This document shows positions 5,657 to 7,892 of a stretch of DNA of 7,892 nucleotides, piece by piece. A program made the position numbers and the translations under genes. The stretch is from Bacteroidota bacterium (GTDB lineage: Bacteria > Zhuqueibacterota > JdFR-76 > DREG01). The stretch lies in NCBI GenBank assembly GCA_030624545.1, contig JAUXJX010000069.1, positions 1 through 7,892 of the forward strand, written 5' to 3'. Within the stretch, counting starts at the first letter, position 1. Each line of letters starts with the position of its first letter. The notes beneath the pieces are model-generated. The model had not been told where the DNA came from. It did not search any database and was given only the letters and a program-made list of their open reading frames with translations.

Positions 5657-6907
5657 ATGCTGCTGTTTACCTTATTTCTTGTGTTCACCTGGCTGCTCGA
5701 ACCGGCGACGATAATTCTGTCCGAGCCAGCATCAGGATTGCCCGCCCAAACGGGTCAATCGAAGGAATTCCATCTTCATGGCGAATATGGGCTATTTGTA
5801 AGAGAGCTGCCGGATTCGATAGAGGTGAATTGGATCACAGAGAATGCGGATTCTGGTTTTCTCGAGGTCTTCGTAGAGGGCGAAGTGAGGCATGAAGCTG
5901 GCACGCCACTGTCCAGGGCACACACAGCGAAGGTGGCCAAGAAGAACTATCGCAATATTGTTTTGAGGTATGGTGGCCGGCAAAATCCGGAGGACAGTAA
6001 TCGGACGACGATTCGCTTGCCGAAAAAGAAAAAGAAAGCAAAAGCGGTTTTCAATGATGTTGACTCCATTTTCGTGGTCGGGGATGTGCATGGACGTTTT
6101 ATCCAGTTGAGGCAATTACTCACGAATGCCGGCGTCATCGATAAGGCGTTAAACTGGACAGGTGGCCGAGCCCATCTTGTGCTACTTGGGGATCTTTTCG
6201 ATCGTGGACACGATGTAACGCGTTTGCTCTGGTTTCTTTACAACATTGAGTACCAGGCGCAACGAAGAGGCGGGCGTGTACATTTAGTGCTGGGCAACCA
6301 CGAAATCATGACGATTGTCGATGACCTGCGCTACCTCTCGGGCAAGGAAAGGCTTATCGCGGATTACCACCGGACAACCTATGCGAAGCTATTTGATATT
6401 TATGAATCGGTACTTGGGAAATGGCTTTCAACCAAACCTGCGCTTCTGAAGATAAACAATGTCCTGTTTGCGCACGGCGGCGTAACTCCCAACTATGCCC
6501 ACTACACCGTAAATTCCTATAATGAGGCGCTTTTTTCCCGCATGCGTGAGCCTATTTTTTTCGACTTGCTCCAGGATTCCGTCGTAACTGCGCAGTATGA
6601 TTCTGAAACCTACGAAAACAGGCTAGCATTCTTCTTCGGAAACCTGAGTCCCTTCTGGTTCCGCGGCTATGTGCTCAGCGAGACTCTTGGAAAATACCTG
6701 AAATATGTGCTCACAAAATTTGACGCCAACATCCACGTGGTTGCCCACACTCCGGTCAAATCAATAGCCGAGCGCTATAACGGCGATCTGATTGCTGTGG
6801 ATTTGCAGGATGCCGCAACTGAAATGTTGCTGCTGGTTCGCCACAAAAGGAAAAGTTTCAAACGATTTAGGTATGATATTAATGGCCGGGTCACGGACCT
6901 GGAGTAG
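5657..6907 (+). CDS. Probably exported PPP-type (Shewanella-like) metallophosphatase with N-terminal beta-sandwich-like domain
   Basis: This is a 416-residue protein. Residues 1-14 are strongly hydrophobic and may be a signal peptide or anchor, although the n-region lacks a basic residue; cleavage after LPA30 is possible. Residues about 38-120 (LPDSIEVNWITENADSGFLE, then a Thr-rich strand) resemble the fibronectin-III-like domain found before purple acid phosphatases. A Lys cluster, KKKKKAK (123-129), links it to the catalytic domain. All metal-site motifs are present: GDVHG (142-146), GDLFDRG (178-184), GNHE (213-216), H273 in FAHGGVTP and H364 in VVAHTP. SPFWFRGY (331-338) fits Shewanella-like PPP phosphatases. 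It should remove phosphate from proteins or small phosphoesters, probably in the periplasm. The ATG at 5657 directly follows an in-frame TAA at 5651, so no longer start exists; the ribosome site (GAAG, 5645-5648) is weak, consistent with coupling to the upstream gene. Confidence 0.85.
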   Translation: MLLFTLFLVFTWLLEPATIILSEPASGLPAQTGQSKEFHLHGEYGLFVRELPDSIEVNWITENADSGFLEVFVEGEVRHEAGTPLSRAHTAKVAKKNYRNIVLRYGGRQNPEDSNRTTIRLPKKKKKAKAVFNDVDSIFVVGDVHGRFIQLRQLLTNAGVIDKALNWTGGRAHLVLLGDLFDRGHDVTRLLWFLYNIEYQAQRRGGRVHLVLGNHEIMTIVDDLRYLSGKERLIADYHRTTYAKLFDIYESVLGKWLSTKPALLKINNVLFAHGGVTPNYAHYTVNSYNEALFSRMREPIFFDLLQDSVVTAQYDSETYENRLAFFFGNLSPFWFRGYVLSETLGKYLKYVLTKFDANIHVVAHTPVKSIAERYNGDLIAVDLQDAATEMLLLVRHKRKSFKRFRYDINGRVTDLE

Positions 6908-7167
6908 TCTGCCGAATCGCGGCTCCTCACTAGTTTACCTCTTATAGCACCTCTCCTCCAATTTTTAGTTCCGCATATCACGGCTCTTTTTGCATCCAGG
7001 GGATTATCATCGTCCTAAGCAATTCCTAAGAACCACCCTATGATTACGAGCTTGTAACGCGAACGTGGCAGGGAGACTAGATGTGAGGTGTGCGGAGAAA
7101 GTTAAGCGCTCGACTGAGCTTTTGGTCTTTGCATTATTTAGTGTTAATCTTTCATAAGGAGTAATTA

Positions 7168-7215
7168 ATGGGGCTCTTGAGTAGTCAGCCGGCGCTGCGC
7201 TGGTGTATGAAATAG
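7168..7215 (+). CDS. 15-codon ORF with strong ribosome binding site (gene remnant or leader)
   Basis: AAGGAG at 7156-7161 lies six bases before an ATG at 7168, better than the sites of most real genes in this window. The frame encodes MGLLSSQPALRWCMK and stops at TAG 7213-7215. No gene follows, so an attenuator leader is unlikely. A start region left behind by a deleted gene is the simplest reading. Confidence 0.2.
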   Translation: MGLLSSQPALRWCMK

Positions 7216-7282
7216 ACTCAGACTAATTGGCAGCATTTATGGAGATACAGAGGGGAAAATAGCAGCGTGAGGATTTATAGCA

Positions 7283-7462
7283 TTAACAGGGGCAAACAAA
7301 CTTCAAAGAAATCACAGATCCGTGATCTTCAATCCCGGTAATAGAACAGCCCAAATTCTTCCGGTTCGAGATTCTCTTTCTGATTTCCTGCTTCAGAGTC
7401 CAAGCTGAGCCAAAGTCTTTTATTGAGATTCTATCTTCTACTATGCAGGGAGTAGATTTCAC
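7283..7462 (-). CDS. Weak 59-residue minus-strand ORF
   Basis: A GTG at 7462-7460 opens a frame running to TAA at 7285-7283. The product contains EDRISIKDFGSAWTLKQEIR followed by a Lys/Arg/Asn-rich stretch and ends KFVCPC. The first part looks protein-like and vaguely recalls STAS-like small regulators, but the match is too slight to assign. There is no clear ribosome site. It may be a remnant or chance. Confidence 0.15.
   Translation of the reverse strand: MKSTPCIVEDRISIKDFGSAWTLKQEIRKRISNRKNLGCSITGIEDHGSVISLKFVCPC
7311..7326. promoter_or_regulatory. 16-base near-palindrome
   Basis: ATCACAGATCCGTGAT is self-complementary at seven of eight pairs. No functional promoter or gene start is visible beside it. 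The half-site order is opposite to the CRP type (TGTGA-N6-TCACA). It could be a regulator site or chance. Confidence 0.2.
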
Positions 7463-7818
7463 CAGCTCTTGATTCCTCTAATTCATAAGTTTCAACTTGC
7501 TTTTATTCATATGACGGTTCAAGTATTCAAAAGGTTCCAATATGGATCGTCCAAATTATAATTGTATGAAGCTAACCGCCCAGGAGTTGATTGGAACAGA
7601 TTTTTGTCAAGGGTAAAATAATTCCCAACCCAGACCCCCATTACACCCTTAAATGACCCTGGTATGGTCTCATTATTAGCCTTGCTCTCTATTCGGGCAT
7701 AGTTTTGAGAATTGGGCTTGTAAACATTTCTCTTGACTTTCGCTATCCGCCGAAGTAACATTCCTACCATAGACACTCAATCAGTAGCCAAAGCCTAGAG
7801 ATACCAGCGAGAACCATT

Positions 7819-7890
7819 ATGATCGGTAAGACTGTCTCTCACTACAAAATCCTCGAAAAGCTCGGCGAAGGCGGCATGCTAAGGACTTGA
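7819..7890 (+). pseudogene. Second truncated Ser/Thr kinase 5' end
   Basis: The ATG at 7819 starts MIGKTVSHYKILEKLGEGGM, the uninterrupted form of the kinase start seen at 1464, nearly identical over its first 45 bases. Immediately after the ATG codon at 7876-7878 the similarity stops: the next codons are CTA, AGG, ACT and then TGA at 7888-7890. So only the first 20 residues of the kinase remain, cut in the glycine-rich loop. The upstream 40 bases do not match those of the other copy, so the shared sequence begins at or very near the start codon. The window ends two bases later, so a frameshifted continuation cannot be ruled out. Confidence 0.75.
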
Positions 7891-7892
7891 AT

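Larger units (their letters stand above)
6908..7818. other. Gene-poor stretch of about 910 bases
   Basis: I see no convincing gene here. The six frames give only short, low-complexity or non-protein-like ORFs. It holds a 15-codon ORF with a good ribosome site (7168-7215), a weak minus-strand ORF (7283-7462) and a near-palindrome (7311-7326). No tRNA, rRNA or CRISPR pattern is visible. No clear intrinsic terminator follows the phosphatase gene. Its position before a second dead kinase start suggests decayed DNA. Confidence 0.6.

Noticed and set aside
6911..6923. GCCG-AATCG-CGGC hairpin after the phosphatase gene
   Set aside because: The stem is only four pairs and no T-tract follows, so it is too weak to call a terminator.
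7519..7776. 85-codon minus-strand ORF
   Set aside because: The product has no recognisable domain, its composition is that of translated AT-rich non-coding DNA, and no ribosome site supports the start.

Overview
The window looks like chromosomal DNA from an uncultured, FCB-type bacterium (KSB1, Calditrichota, Ignavibacteria or a relative). That placement is an inference. It rests on three things: two copies of the start of a Ser/Thr kinase of the MIGKTxSHYKILEKLGEGGM type that is abundant in those genomes, a dispersed repeat (TTCGACTGCGCTCAGGACAAG-like) of a kind common in such assemblies, and an NTT-type transporter fused to HEAT repeats. All convincing genes are on the + strand.

Left part (1-1774) is accessory in character. 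It holds the 3' end of an unrecognised gene (1-174), an imperfect inverted-repeat element (174-310), a possible 30-codon leader ORF (341-433), and an AT-rich gene (446-1222) that fuses an AhpD/carboxymuconolactone-decarboxylase-like domain to a C-terminal CxxC...CxxC module. About 100 bases after that gene lies a structured inverted repeat (1319-1450) laid out like an integron attC recombination site. Next comes a broken kinase start (1464-1658) with a 42-base repeat inserted in frame in its glycine-rich loop. A candidate promoter, a perfect 14-base palindrome and a strong ribosome binding site then lead into the main locus.

Central part (1775-6907) is the most interesting. Three co-directional genes follow: a protein with a signal peptide and a kinase-like fold (HSD-x4-N and DNG motifs); a 924-residue protein made of a 12-helix NTT (ATP/ADP translocase-like) domain and a long HEAT-repeat tail; and, 15 bases later, a probably exported PPP-type metallophosphatase with an N-terminal beta-sandwich-like domain. 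My main hypothesis is that these form an extracytoplasmic phosphorylation module: the NTT protein supplies or exchanges nucleotide across the inner membrane, the exported kinase-like protein uses it, and the exported phosphatase reverses the modification. The motifs are read directly. The joint function is inference.

Right part (6908-7892) is about 900 bases with no convincing gene. It contains a 15-codon ORF with a very good ribosome binding site, a weak minus-strand ORF and a near-palindrome. It ends in a second truncated copy of the same kinase start (7819-7890). So the accessory/main block lies between two dead kinase 5' ends.
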